DNA from: Empedobacter sp036647415
GTDB taxonomy: Bacteria; Bacteroidota; Bacteroidia; Flavobacteriales; Weeksellaceae
Direction: 5' to 3'
Length of the DNA: 64,000 nt
Assembly (NCBI RefSeq): GCF_036647415.1
Contig: NZ_JAVXKG010000005.1
Location: 62,001 to 126,000 of the forward strand
The translations under genes and the position numbers were made by a program. Shown here piece after piece: positions 36,720-46,047 of this stretch; the first letter of the stretch is position 1, and the number at the start of each line of letters is the position of its first letter. The notes beneath the pieces are model-generated. The model was given only the letters and a program-made list of their open reading frames with translations, was not told where the DNA came from and did no database searches.

Positions 36720-38753
36720 TTATCTAATTGTATATCTCAAACCAATAAATCCTCTAATTCCTTGTAATGGTGCGTAATTATAAGCAGTATCAAAAGTGTA
36801 TCTATACGGATTATTGATTGGATCATTTATGTTATTATTAAAAGGATCAAATGGACGCATTAATGGATTTTTAGGTATAAAATTGAAGATGTTTTTCAAT
36901 CCACCATAGATTTCAATTTTTCTAAATGATTTAGTTAGCTGAATATTTGTCAACATATAAAAAGGCGAATATTCTGGACGAAAATCATTAGGTAAAATAG
37001 GTAAGCGCATTTTTCCGTACCAATTTCCAGTTAAATCAACTGTAAATCGTTTCGGAAAATTATATGAAATAACATAATTACCAGACCATTTTGGCGCATG
37101 AAATTGTTGACTTTTTTGCATTTGATTGTTTTTATCCCGCTCTTTTCTGTAAACATCCATATAGGAGAAACCGAAATTTATTTTCAGAGGAAATCGAAAA
37201 ACAATATCCGTATTTATTGAAATTCCTTTAGAAACGGCATGTCCGTCTAAGTTATCATAAATGATTAAATTTTGATTTGTTTCAAAATCTCCAACAATTT
37301 TATTCGTAAAATAAGAGTAAAATACAGTAGCATCTAAATTGAAATTTCCAAAATCGAAGGTTTTATTGAAAACGTAATTTAAGTTTCCGTTGTAAGATTT
37401 TTCAGGATTCAAATCATTTCTTATAATCACTTCGCGTGAACCAGTTAGTGCAGCATGGTCTTCTGTAAAGAGATTTACAACACGAAAACCAGTACCAAAA
37501 CTTGCTCTGAAAATATGTCTATTATTCGGTGAAAACTTATATGCAAATCGTGGCGAATGTATGTCTTTATGGTGTTTGTCATAATCTAATCGATAACCCA
37601 ACAAAAGTTTATGTTTAGATGAAAATGTGATTTCATCTTGAATAAAAACACCAGGTAAAGGAGATTTCATGGGATTATTCTCTTTGTTTTCATTTGCTGT
37701 TCCTGGCGTGTTGTCGTCATAAAAAGTATACTTATAAGTAGCTCCTGTTAACAAACTGTGCTTGCCAAGAATCTTGTCCCAATAGGCTTGTGAAAAAGCA
37801 ACATGTTGTTTTGCTTGGTAAGAATTTGTACCATAAAATGAATTTTGTTGATGAAAATTATACGAGAATTGTGTGTAGATATTTTCTGTTGTTGGCAATT
37901 GATACATTCCTATAATTTCTGCTCGGTTTGTAAAAATACTTTCACCATAAATTTTGTCACTTCCTCTGTCTATCCGTTTGTCATATTGCATTTCTCCGCC
38001 CCATCTGTCTTCGTATACGTAACGAGAAGCAATACTTGCGGTTTTATTTTTAGAATGTTCAAAATTCCATTTATTGAAAATAGAAATTCTATTCTGTAAA
38101 GTTAAATCTGTAAAATTATCGTTGTTTTTATCTTGTTTATTATCAAATAAAAAATAATTGATACCTATTAATGAATTTACTTTATTATTGATTTTGAATT
38201 TATAAGCTAAATCAATATTGTTTTCTAACCAAGAAGTTGTGTATAAATCTGCACTAAATTTATTTGCTTTTGTAGCGTCTTTTGTAATGATATTCACTAT
38301 TCCGCCCATTGCTTCTGTACCGTAAAGTGAAGACGCAGGACCTTTTACAACTTCAATTCTATCAACCAAACTATTTGGTATTCCATTCAGACCATAAACG
38401 GTAGATAGAGCAGATACAATAGGCATTCCGTCAATCAAAATCATGGTATATGGACCTTCCATTCCATTTATATGTATATCTCCTGTTGCGCAAACGTTAC
38501 AATTTATTTGTGGTTGAATTCCATTTATCATTCCAATAGATTCAAACAAAGTAGGATTAGGGTTTGTCTTGAAATATTTTGAAGTATAAACTTCTATTGG
38601 GACGGGAGAATCTTTCTTGAAAACAGGTTTCATAGTTCCTGTCAGTACGACCTCATTCAAATTTTCAGGATTATTTTTGATAGAATCTTTATTAGTTTCT
38701 TGGGCGGACGAAGAAATTGTTAGAATAAAAATTATGGAGTTGATTATTTTCAT
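36720..38753 (-). CDS. TonB-dependent outer-membrane receptor (probable metal uptake)
   Basis: 677 residues with a signal peptide (ending SSAQE). The plug domain runs from about 30 to 160 with GMPIVSALSTVYGLNGIPNS, IEVVKGPASSLYGTEAMGG and IVNIITKDA. The rest is a 22-strand barrel ending in an aromatic residue pattern (GLRYTIR). It carries an unusual NCNVCATGDIHI motif in the plug. A divergent DtxR/MntR-type regulator and a palindrome overlapping the promoter suggest regulation by iron or manganese. The cargo cannot be read from sequence. Confidence 0.85.
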   Translation of the reverse strand: MKIINSIIFILTISSSAQETNKDSIKNNPENLNEVVLTGTMKPVFKKDSPVPIEVYTSKYFKTNPNPTLFESIGMINGIQPQINCNVCATGDIHINGMEGPYTMILIDGMPIVSALSTVYGLNGIPNSLVDRIEVVKGPASSLYGTEAMGGIVNIITKDATKANKFSADLYTTSWLENNIDLAYKFKINNKVNSLIGINYFLFDNKQDKNNDNFTDLTLQNRISIFNKWNFEHSKNKTASIASRYVYEDRWGGEMQYDKRIDRGSDKIYGESIFTNRAEIIGMYQLPTTENIYTQFSYNFHQQNSFYGTNSYQAKQHVAFSQAYWDKILGKHSLLTGATYKYTFYDDNTPGTANENKENNPMKSPLPGVFIQDEITFSSKHKLLLGYRLDYDKHHKDIHSPRFAYKFSPNNRHIFRASFGTGFRVVNLFTEDHAALTGSREVIIRNDLNPEKSYNGNLNYVFNKTFDFGNFNLDATVFYSYFTNKIVGDFETNQNLIIYDNLDGHAVSKGISINTDIVFRFPLKINFGFSYMDVYRKERDKNNQMQKSQQFHAPKWSGNYVISYNFPKRFTVDLTGNWYGKMRLPILPNDFRPEYSPFYMLTNIQLTKSFRKIEIYGGLKNIFNFIPKNPLMRPFDPFNNNINDPINNPYRYTFDTAYNYAPLQGIRGFIGLRYTIR

Positions 38754-38775
38754 ATAAAAATACTTGAAGTTAAAA

Positions 38776-38791
38776 GTTAGACAAATCTAAC
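38776..38791. promoter_or_regulatory. DtxR/MntR-type operator palindrome
   Basis: GTTAGA-CAAA-TCTAAC, a perfect 6-base inverted repeat, extended by AA/TT on each side. It overlaps the TAGATTTG promoter element of the receptor gene and lies 59 bases before the regulator start. The form is like known DtxR-family boxes. Binding is inferred. Confidence 0.65.
38782..38789 (-). promoter_or_regulatory. -7 promoter element (TAGATTTG) of the TonB receptor operon
   Basis: Reads TAGATTTG on the minus strand, inside the palindrome. A second candidate, TATTTTTG, lies at 38791-38798. Either would be blocked by a protein on the palindrome. Confidence 0.5.
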
Positions 38792-38837
38792 AAAAATATT
38801 ATTCAAAATGATTTTTAATTATAAAAGATGTTTAACT

Positions 38838-38845
38838 TATATTTG
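38838..38845 (+). promoter_or_regulatory. -7 promoter element (TATATTTG) of the metal regulator gene
   Basis: Match to TAnnTTTG with four bases before the ATG at 38850, which implies a leaderless mRNA. Confidence 0.55.
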
Positions 38846-38849
38846 TTAA

Positions 38850-39509
38850 ATGAATTCATTAGTCGAAGAAAATTATATCAAAGCATTATTTCATCTCTCA
38901 GAAAATGGGAAAGGTGAGGTTAATGTCAAAGATTTGAGTAAGCATTTGAACATAAAAATGCCAACGGTGAATAGTATGATGAAAAAATTATCTGAAAAAG
39001 AATTGGTGATTTATGAAACATATAAACCACTTCGATTGACTGATAAAGGTATATTGAAAGCATCGCTAATTGTTAGGAAACATAGATTAACAGAGATGTT
39101 TTTGGTAGATAAAATGGGTTTCGGTTGGGAGCAAGTGCATGAAGTTGCAGAGCAAATAGAGCATATACAAAGTCCGTTATTCTTTGATAAAATGGATGAG
39201 TTGCTTAATTTCCCTAAAATTGATCCGCATGGTTCTCCAATTCCCGATAAAGAGGGGAATTTTGAACAAATTAATTACAAAAAAATGTCCGAATTTACAG
39301 CTGGAGATGTTGTGGAAATTTGTGCAGTAATTAATTCTTCAGACGAGTTTTTAAATTTTCTTAATACAAAAGAATTATCCTTAGGTTCTGTTCTTAAAGT
39401 TGTTGAAATTGAGAGTTTTGATAAAAATATGAAAGTTGATTATTCTAATAAAATAGAAGTTTTTAGTTTGCTTATTTCAGAAAAATTATTAGTAAAAAAA
39501 CTGAATTAA
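38850..39509 (+). CDS. DtxR/MntR family metal-dependent transcriptional regulator
   Basis: 219 residues. The N-terminal winged helix begins SLVEENYIKALFHLSENG and has VKDLSKHLNIKMPTVNSMMK. The metal-binding dimerisation domain shows VRKHRLTEMFLVDKMGF, EVAEQIEHIQSP and DPHGSPIPD. The last 75 residues form a FeoA/SH3-like domain. The start is fixed by the family N-terminus. It is divergent from the TonB receptor operon and is 3 bases upstream of a membrane protein gene. Iron and manganese cannot be told apart by eye. Confidence 0.88.
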   Translation: MNSLVEENYIKALFHLSENGKGEVNVKDLSKHLNIKMPTVNSMMKKLSEKELVIYETYKPLRLTDKGILKASLIVRKHRLTEMFLVDKMGFGWEQVHEVAEQIEHIQSPLFFDKMDELLNFPKIDPHGSPIPDKEGNFEQINYKKMSEFTAGDVVEICAVINSSDEFLNFLNTKELSLGSVLKVVEIESFDKNMKVDYSNKIEVFSLLISEKLLVKKLN

Positions 39510-39512
39510 TTT

Positions 39513-41180
39513 ATGATTTATCAACTTATTGTATCTGTTTTTTTACTGTTTTATTTTTACGCTTTTGGTTTGTTATTTCAGAAGGTTTTACCACAAATAA
39601 ATCATTATTTTAGTTTAACAATTTTGAACGGAATGATAGGTGTAGGGCTTATAAGTTTTGTTCTCGCTTTTGTAATTCCACTTAATTTTACGTACGAAAT
39701 TTGCTTGATTATTTTAGCTTTATTTGGGTTGATTTATTATAAAAAACGGAGTATTGAGTTTTTGAAATTCTTCAAAAAAATTACTTTATATTTCTATCTA
39801 ATACTGGTTTGTGGACTTGTTTTTACAGTTACTTATCCTTACATTTTAGATCATTTTGGTTATTATGTTCCAACAATAAAATGGTTAGATTTTGCAGGAT
39901 ATGTAAAAGGATTATCAAATCTTGAATGGGTTTTTGTTCAAAATAGTTTTTGGCATATTTTACAAGCTTCTATAAACGAAACTTCGGATATTTATTATCG
40001 TTTAAACTTTATTTTATTTATCGTTTTCAACTTGTATTTAATCGAATCTAAATCTATTCGATTATTACCTTTTAACGTGATTTTTTTATTTTTTTTAAAT
40101 ATTCCATCGCCAGATTTACCCGTATTTGTTTTGAGTGTAATTTTGTTAAATGAATACTTGAAATCAGAAAAAAATGTTTCTACATATTTATTTTTTGCTG
40201 CGATTGTATTTGTCATAAAACCAATCAGTATTCTATTAATTGTATTTTTCTTGATAGAATATTTTAGAAAAAAGGAATACAAAAATTTAAAAGATTTTAA
40301 TTTATTTCTGATAATCGGATTAGCAATATTGTTTTGCTTAAAAGGAATTGTTTTAGCTGGAAATCCTTTGTTTCCTTTAAGTTTTACAACTTTAGAAAAT
40401 TTATCTTGGGCTTCGCCAAAATCGATGTATATACTTTCTGATGTTAATGCAAAATTTATTCCTTTGAAGGATTTATTTATCAGAGAACAAGTACAGGAAA
40501 TGAATACGCTTACTTATTATAAATATGTGTTGTTCAGTTCAACTTTAAGATCAATAATCTTATTATTTATTTTAAGTTTTACGATTGGATTAATACTATT
40601 GCAAGTTTTTAAAAAAGAGAAAAATAAGACTATTTATTATTTACTATTCTCAGTTTTGATAAAAGTTTTTTTTGTCATATTCACATCACCACAATTTCGT
40701 TTTTTGTTAGATGTTTTGATTGTAGATACGTTGATAATTTTACTAATGTTAAAGAAAGAGTTTTTTAGTAAAAAATGGAAAATTTTTAATCTTGCTCTTT
40801 TATTTGTTTTAATGATAGGTGTTATTACGCCAAATATATGGTCAAAATATATAAAAGGTATTCGCTCTTTTAGTTATATAAGAGGATTTGAAACTCCATT
40901 TTTCTTAAAACCAGGACAATATGATGATTTAGAGTATAAATCGAATAAGATTGGCAATTTTAAATATAATTACCCTATAAATTATACATTAACATATTCT
41001 ACAAAAGTTCCTGCAATAAGTTCCTTTTCTTTGCGATTATATTATTTAAATAATGGTTATCCACAACAAATAGATAGCGAGAATGTCAAAAAAGGATTTT
41101 ATTGGAAAGAAATGAATTCGGTTGAGAAAAAATATTTAGAAAATCTAATTATAGAACAAGAAAAAAAGCAAGTTAAATAA
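39513..41180 (+). CDS. polytopic membrane protein, unknown function (GT-C-like topology)
   Basis: 555 residues. About twelve hydrophobic helices fill residues 1-450, and a soluble C-terminal tail of roughly 100 residues follows. The topology and a GNPLFPLSF motif recall GT-C glycosyltransferase-like or LIC_10190-type membrane proteins, but I see no catalytic DxD/ExD that I would trust. It starts 3 bases after the metal regulator, so it is co-transcribed with it; a link to metal physiology is not proven. Confidence 0.6.
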   Translation: MIYQLIVSVFLLFYFYAFGLLFQKVLPQINHYFSLTILNGMIGVGLISFVLAFVIPLNFTYEICLIILALFGLIYYKKRSIEFLKFFKKITLYFYLILVCGLVFTVTYPYILDHFGYYVPTIKWLDFAGYVKGLSNLEWVFVQNSFWHILQASINETSDIYYRLNFILFIVFNLYLIESKSIRLLPFNVIFLFFLNIPSPDLPVFVLSVILLNEYLKSEKNVSTYLFFAAIVFVIKPISILLIVFFLIEYFRKKEYKNLKDFNLFLIIGLAILFCLKGIVLAGNPLFPLSFTTLENLSWASPKSMYILSDVNAKFIPLKDLFIREQVQEMNTLTYYKYVLFSSTLRSIILLFILSFTIGLILLQVFKKEKNKTIYYLLFSVLIKVFFVIFTSPQFRFLLDVLIVDTLIILLMLKKEFFSKKWKIFNLALLFVLMIGVITPNIWSKYIKGIRSFSYIRGFETPFFLKPGQYDDLEYKSNKIGNFKYNYPINYTLTYSTKVPAISSFSLRLYYLNNGYPQQIDSENVKKGFYWKEMNSVEKKYLENLIIEQEKKQVK

Positions 41181-41191
41181 CTTGCTTTTTC
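41160..41191. terminator. bidirectional intrinsic terminator
   Basis: Stem AAAGCAAGTT / AACTTGCTTT with a 4-base loop and flanking A and T runs, between converging genes. Confidence 0.8.
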
Positions 41192-41198
41192 ATTTTTA

Positions 41199-41564
41199 TT
41201 ATTCAGCAGAACCTTTTATTCTGAAGATTTTTCTTGATGATACAGGATCATTAGATGTAATTGTTACAGATTTGTTGAAGTCACCTTTAACACCACCTGT
41301 CGAATATTTTACGGTAATATCAGCAGATGCTCCAGGAGCAATAGGAGTTGTTGGATATTCTGGCACAGTACAACCACAAGAACCAACTACACTTTTTAGG
41401 ATTAATGGTTTGTCCCCTGTATTTGTCACTTTCATTTTAGAAGTTACTTCTGTATTTAACTTTAAATTTCCGAAAGCAATTTCTTCTTTTTCTAATTTAA
41501 GTTCTTGAGCAAAAAGGCTTGTTAATCCCATTACAAAAGCACCTACAAACATTATTTTTTTCAT
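41199..41564 (-). CDS. DUF1573 domain protein, exported
   Basis: 121 residues with a signal peptide (ending SLFAQE). The typical DUF1573 pattern is complete: FGNLKLNTEVTSKMKVTNTG, KPLILKSVVGSCGCTVPEYP and DPVSSRKIFRIKG. It is a small Ig-like periplasmic or surface protein of unknown function with the conserved SCGCT Cys pair. It is monocistronic. Confidence 0.9.
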   Translation of the reverse strand: MKKIMFVGAFVMGLTSLFAQELKLEKEEIAFGNLKLNTEVTSKMKVTNTGDKPLILKSVVGSCGCTVPEYPTTPIAPGASADITVKYSTGGVKGDFNKSVTITSNDPVSSRKIFRIKGSAE

Positions 41565-41816
41565 AACAATAAATAAATTACTAATTCAAATCTACAAAAC
41601 ATTTTGTTGTTTTGACGTTAATTTTTTTAAAAATCTATTTCTCTAATTTTATTTAAAGATATAATATTTAGGATAAAAGCAATATTCATTCCATTTAAAA
41701 TGAATTATAGTAATTGCAATTTATTTTTTAGTAGAGAAGTTATTCCCATTAATTTAAGAATATTAACTTAATTTGGGAAATCTGACTATTAATAAGGATT
41801 AGTTGCGTATATTTTG

Positions 41817-41824
41817 TAAATTTG
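41817..41824 (+). promoter_or_regulatory. -7 promoter element (TAAATTTG) for valS
   Basis: Match to TAnnTTTG ending 27 bases before the valS ATG. No T-box or other leader structure is seen. Confidence 0.5.
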
Positions 41825-41851
41825 CCCAAATTTATTTTTAACAAATAGAGA

Positions 41852-44473
41852 ATGGAAATCGCATCTAAATATACGCCTCAAGAGGTTGAAGACAAATGGT
41901 ACAAATACTGGATGGATAATCAGTATTTTAAATCTACGCCAGACGAACGCAAAGCATATACAATTGTAATTCCTCCGCCCAATGTCACAGGTGTTCTACA
42001 CATGGGACATATGTTAAACAATACGATTCAAGACGTTTTAATTCGTCGTGCACGTATGCGTGGTTACAATGCATGTTGGGTTCCTGGTACAGACCATGCT
42101 TCAATTGCTACAGAAGCTAAAGTTGTTGCGAAATTAAAAGAACAAGGTGTTTCTAAATTTGATATTGGTCGTGAAGAATTTTTGGGTCATGCATGGGAAT
42201 GGACACACAAACATGGTGGGATTATTTTAGATCAATTAAAAAAATTAGGTGCTTCTTGTGATTGGGATCGTACAAAATTTACGATGGATGCAGATTTGTC
42301 AGAATCTGTTCAACGTGTATTTATCGATCTTTACAACAAAGGATTAATTTATCGTGGTTACCGTATGGTAAACTGGGATCCTGAAGCGAAAACCAATATT
42401 TCTGACGAAGAAGTTATTCACGTTGATAAAAACGGTAAATTATATCATTTACGCTATCAAGTAGAAGGTACAGATAAATATATTGTTGTTGCAACTACTC
42501 GTCCAGAAACAATTTTTGGAGATTCAGCCGTTTGTATCAATCCTAATGATGAGCGCTACGAATGGTTAAAAGGAAAGCAAGTTATTGTACCAATCGTTGG
42601 TCGTAAAATCAATATTATTGAAGACGAATATGTTGATATCGAATTTGGAACAGGATGTCTTAAGGTAACACCTGCGCATGATGTTAACGATTATGAGTTA
42701 GGAAAGAAACATAATTTAGATTTTATTGATATTTTTACGGATGATGCAAAACTTAACGAGCAAGGTTTAAACTATGCTGGGTTAGATCGTTTCAAAGCAC
42801 GTAAAGAAATCGAGAAAGAGTTAGAAGAAAAAGGTTTACTTGAGAAAGTAGAAAATTATAACAATAAAGTAGGAACTTCTGAAAGAACAGGAGCTGTTAT
42901 TGAGCCTAAAATCTCAAATCAATGGTTCTTAAAAATGACAGATTTAGCAAAACCTGCTTTAGATAATGTAATGAATGATACAATTAAATTTCATCCAGCG
43001 AAATTTAAAAATACGTATCGTAATTGGATGGAAAATGTAACAGATTGGAACATTTCTCGTCAACTTTGGTGGGGACACCAAATTCCTGCATTTTTCTATG
43101 GTGATGGAAACGAAGATTTTGTTGTTGCAATGACAAAAGAAGAAGCCTTACCATTAGCACAAGTGAAAACAGGAAATGCAACATTAACAATTGAGGATTT
43201 ACGTCAAGACGAAGATGCTTTAGATACGTGGTTTTCGTCATGGTTATGGCCAATTTCAGTTTTTAATGGAATAAATGAGCCAGAGAATGAAGAAATCAAT
43301 TATTATTATCCAACACAAGATTTAGTTACAGGTCCAGATATTATTTTCTTCTGGGTTGCACGTATGATTGTTGCTGGATATGAATATAGAAATGAATTAC
43401 CATTTGAGAACGTATATTTTACAGGAATTGTTCGTGATAAACAAGGTCGTAAAATGTCGAAATCTTTAGGAAATTCACCAGATCCAATCGAGTTGATGAA
43501 CGAGTATGGAGCTGATGCAACACGTATGGGAATGTTGTTGACTGCACCAGCTGGAAACGATTTGCCTTTTGATGTAGATTTATGTTTACAAGGACGTAAT
43601 TTTGCCAATAAAATCTGGAATGCTTTCCGTTTGATTAAAGGTTGGGAAATTGATGAAAACTTACAGCCTTCTACTACACAAACAAAGGCAGTTGAATGGT
43701 TCGAGAATAAATTTAATGCACAATTAGCGGATATCGAAGCGAATTACGAAAAATATCGTTTGTCAGATTCGTTAATGGGAATTTATAAATTAGTTTGGGA
43801 CGATTTCTGTTCATGGTACTTAGAGGCAATCAAACCAACATTTGGAGAGCCAATAGATCGTCAAACATTTGATGCGACAATCGGATATTTAGAAAATGTT
43901 TTGAAAGTTCTTCATCCATTTATGCCATTCTTAACAGAAGAAATTTGGCATTTAATAGCTGAGCGTACAGAGAAAGATGCATTAATTATTGCAGAATATC
44001 CAGAAGTTAAAGCATTTGATGAAGTATTAATTCAACATTTCGAAAATACAAAAGAAGCAACTACTGCAATTCGTGGTTTACGTTCAGAAAAAGGAATGTC
44101 GCCAAAAGAAGCTTTAGAAGTTTTTGCTGATACAAATGCTAGTAATGAAATTTTTGTAGATGTATTCTCAAAATTAGGAAATGTTTCTAATTTCAATGTA
44201 GGAGCTAAGCCCGAAAAAGGTTTTGCATTTCGTGTTGGTACGTTAGAATTTATGATTCCGATGTCAGATAATATTGATGTTGAAGCTGAGCGTGAAAAAT
44301 TACAAAAAGAAATTGAATACAATCAAGGTTTCTTAAATTCAGTTCGTAAAAAATTATCGAATGAAAAATTTGTTGCTGGTGCACCAGAACAAGTAATCGC
44401 GAATGAACGTAAAAAAGAAGCAGATGCTTTGGCTAAAATAGCTCAAATAGAAGAGCAATTAGCAGCATTATAA
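41852..44473 (+). CDS. valS: valine--tRNA ligase
   Basis: 873 residues, full length. HIGH-type motif HMGH at 50-53 within PPPNVTGVLHMGHML, the CP1 editing domain with TTRPETIFGD, the KMSKS motif near residue 535 (GRKMSKSLGNSPDP), the anticodon-binding domain (WYLEAIKP, HPFMPFLTEEIW) and the C-terminal coiled coil. It charges tRNA-Val in the cytosol. It is single, with its own promoter and terminator. Confidence 0.97.
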   Translation: MEIASKYTPQEVEDKWYKYWMDNQYFKSTPDERKAYTIVIPPPNVTGVLHMGHMLNNTIQDVLIRRARMRGYNACWVPGTDHASIATEAKVVAKLKEQGVSKFDIGREEFLGHAWEWTHKHGGIILDQLKKLGASCDWDRTKFTMDADLSESVQRVFIDLYNKGLIYRGYRMVNWDPEAKTNISDEEVIHVDKNGKLYHLRYQVEGTDKYIVVATTRPETIFGDSAVCINPNDERYEWLKGKQVIVPIVGRKINIIEDEYVDIEFGTGCLKVTPAHDVNDYELGKKHNLDFIDIFTDDAKLNEQGLNYAGLDRFKARKEIEKELEEKGLLEKVENYNNKVGTSERTGAVIEPKISNQWFLKMTDLAKPALDNVMNDTIKFHPAKFKNTYRNWMENVTDWNISRQLWWGHQIPAFFYGDGNEDFVVAMTKEEALPLAQVKTGNATLTIEDLRQDEDALDTWFSSWLWPISVFNGINEPENEEINYYYPTQDLVTGPDIIFFWVARMIVAGYEYRNELPFENVYFTGIVRDKQGRKMSKSLGNSPDPIELMNEYGADATRMGMLLTAPAGNDLPFDVDLCLQGRNFANKIWNAFRLIKGWEIDENLQPSTTQTKAVEWFENKFNAQLADIEANYEKYRLSDSLMGIYKLVWDDFCSWYLEAIKPTFGEPIDRQTFDATIGYLENVLKVLHPFMPFLTEEIWHLIAERTEKDALIIAEYPEVKAFDEVLIQHFENTKEATTAIRGLRSEKGMSPKEALEVFADTNASNEIFVDVFSKLGNVSNFNVGAKPEKGFAFRVGTLEFMIPMSDNIDVEAEREKLQKEIEYNQGFLNSVRKKLSNEKFVAGAPEQVIANERKKEADALAKIAQIEEQLAAL

Positions 44474-44498
44474 ATAAGATTTAATCAAATTTTATATA

Positions 44499-44533
44499 GA
44501 AAAATCACTCCAAATTTGGAGTGATTTTTTATT
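44499..44533 (+). terminator. intrinsic terminator after valS
   Basis: Stem AAAATCACTCCAAA / TTTGGAGTGATTTT followed by T. Confidence 0.85.
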
Positions 44534-44544
44534 TCATTCATAAA

Positions 44545-44580
44545 AATACCCTCAAATAGATTTAACTTTTTGAGGGTATT
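44545..44580 (-). terminator. intrinsic terminator of the DUF4241 gene
   Basis: Stem AATACCCTCAAA / TTTGAGGGTATT. On the minus strand it is followed by a short T-rich tail. Confidence 0.7.
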
Positions 44581-44606
44581 GTATAATGTTTTATATTAAA
44601 ATAGTC

Positions 44607-45365
44607 TTATAACCACTCTTCATCATCTTCAGAATCTTCTAATTCAGCATCAATAAACTGAATGTAGAATGCAATGATCTCATTTTTATCATTATATCCG
44701 AAATAAGCAGGGTAAATTCCTTCGCCAAATCCAGCTTGAAAAATTGGTGCTTTAGACTCAGTTCCAGGAACCGTCCAATTAATCCAATCTCCTTCTTCTG
44801 ACTGATATTTTGGGTTATTTTTAGCGTTTTCTATAAACAAAGCATTAAAGTAATCATCATAAAGATTTACATCATTTCCTTTGTTCTCGAATTCGTCAAT
44901 AAATTTCACAAAATCATCTTTTACCTCAGCATCAACAATTGTAGCCAAACCACTTTCTATTGAAAAACCAAAATATTCTCCTTCTTGTAATTCTTCAATT
45001 AGCTCGATACCTTTCATTGCTTCTTCGTAACGAACAGGTTTTTCGTTAGAAAAAGAGATTTTTACACAACCAATAAGGTTTTCTACTTCACCATCATCTT
45101 CGTATTTTACTATACTTGCTGTAACAGGAAAATTACCTTTTGGAGTTTCTAAAAAATAAGGATCTTTATCTACGGCAAGATATTCACCTAGAGGATCATT
45201 AACAAAAATTTTTCCTGATGGTAAAGAAACATCTCCCATGTTAATTTGGTCAATTTCTACACCTCCAATTTCTTTATCTGTAAAATATTTTTCTAAATCG
45301 TTTGGTGCCAAAGTTAATTCTCTTTTAGCTTCCCAAGTTTTTAACCATTCTGCTGTTGGTTGCAT
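44607..45365 (-). CDS. DUF4241 domain-containing protein
   Basis: 252 residues, acidic, no signal peptide. The family traits are a central LPSGKIFVNDPL, GEYFGFSIESGLATIVD and the C-terminal GFGEGIYPAYFGYNDKNEIIAFYIQF. DUF4241 proteins are often found as immunity-like or SMI1-associated proteins, but no partner toxin is adjacent, so no role is assigned. It is monocistronic. Confidence 0.75.
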   Translation of the reverse strand: MQPTAEWLKTWEAKRELTLAPNDLEKYFTDKEIGGVEIDQINMGDVSLPSGKIFVNDPLGEYLAVDKDPYFLETPKGNFPVTASIVKYEDDGEVENLIGCVKISFSNEKPVRYEEAMKGIELIEELQEGEYFGFSIESGLATIVDAEVKDDFVKFIDEFENKGNDVNLYDDYFNALFIENAKNNPKYQSEEGDWINWTVPGTESKAPIFQAGFGEGIYPAYFGYNDKNEIIAFYIQFIDAELEDSEDDEEWL

Positions 45366-45438
45366 AATATTTCGTTTTAATTGTTACAAAAATACACTAA
45401 ATAATAATAGGAGTTGAGGTTTAAATGTTAGTGATTGG

Positions 45439-46047
45439 TTAAATTATTTTTCGGAGTTTTTTTCTTAATTCGTTTTTATCAATATCATATTCAAATTTCA
45501 TAATATAAATTAAATCATCCTCTGTTAGGAGATTATTTTTGTAATATGAAATTAAAATTGGCTGAATTTTAGTAAACTCGTCTAACGATTTTTGTTTGAA
45601 ATCAACCTCAATAAATTGGTCATCTTTTGTTTTTAAAGTTAATCGATTATTAACACCATGAGAACCATTCTGAGATTCAAATTCTCCAAAATCTTTCACT
45701 TTTTTACCCTCGTAATCATTGTTATCAATAACGATAGAAAGAAGAGTATTTATTGGATGAAAATTGTCTTTAATTTTTATTCCTTCTGTAGAAAAAGTTA
45801 ATTTGCCATCAAAATGACCTTCTAATTTAGTTTCGGGTTTTTTGAAATATCCATTCAAATAAGCAACAATTGTAGCTAAAACTCCAATAAAAATGTAATA
45901 AAATGTATCATTCTTGAAAATTTTAAACTCTAAAAAAACATAACTAATTAACGAAACCGCCAAAAATGAAACAATTAATTTAATAAAACTTTTCGGGTTT
46001 TTTTTCGGTTTTTCTTTGACGAAAATGTCAAAACTATATTTATCCAT
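45439..46047 (-). CDS. membrane protein, unknown function
   Basis: 202 residues from MDKYSFDIF; an alternative start two codons upstream exists. Two helices (about 20-38 and 46-62) are followed by a cytoplasmic domain of 130 residues, mostly strands, with LEGHFDGKLTFSTEGIKIKD. It overlaps the end of the Crp-like gene by 8 bases (ATGGATAA), so translation is coupled. No family is recognised. Confidence 0.6.
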   Translation of the reverse strand: MDKYSFDIFVKEKPKKNPKSFIKLIVSFLAVSLISYVFLEFKIFKNDTFYYIFIGVLATIVAYLNGYFKKPETKLEGHFDGKLTFSTEGIKIKDNFHPINTLLSIVIDNNDYEGKKVKDFGEFESQNGSHGVNNRLTLKTKDDQFIEVDFKQKSLDEFTKIQPILISYYKNNLLTEDDLIYIMKFEYDIDKNELRKKLRKII

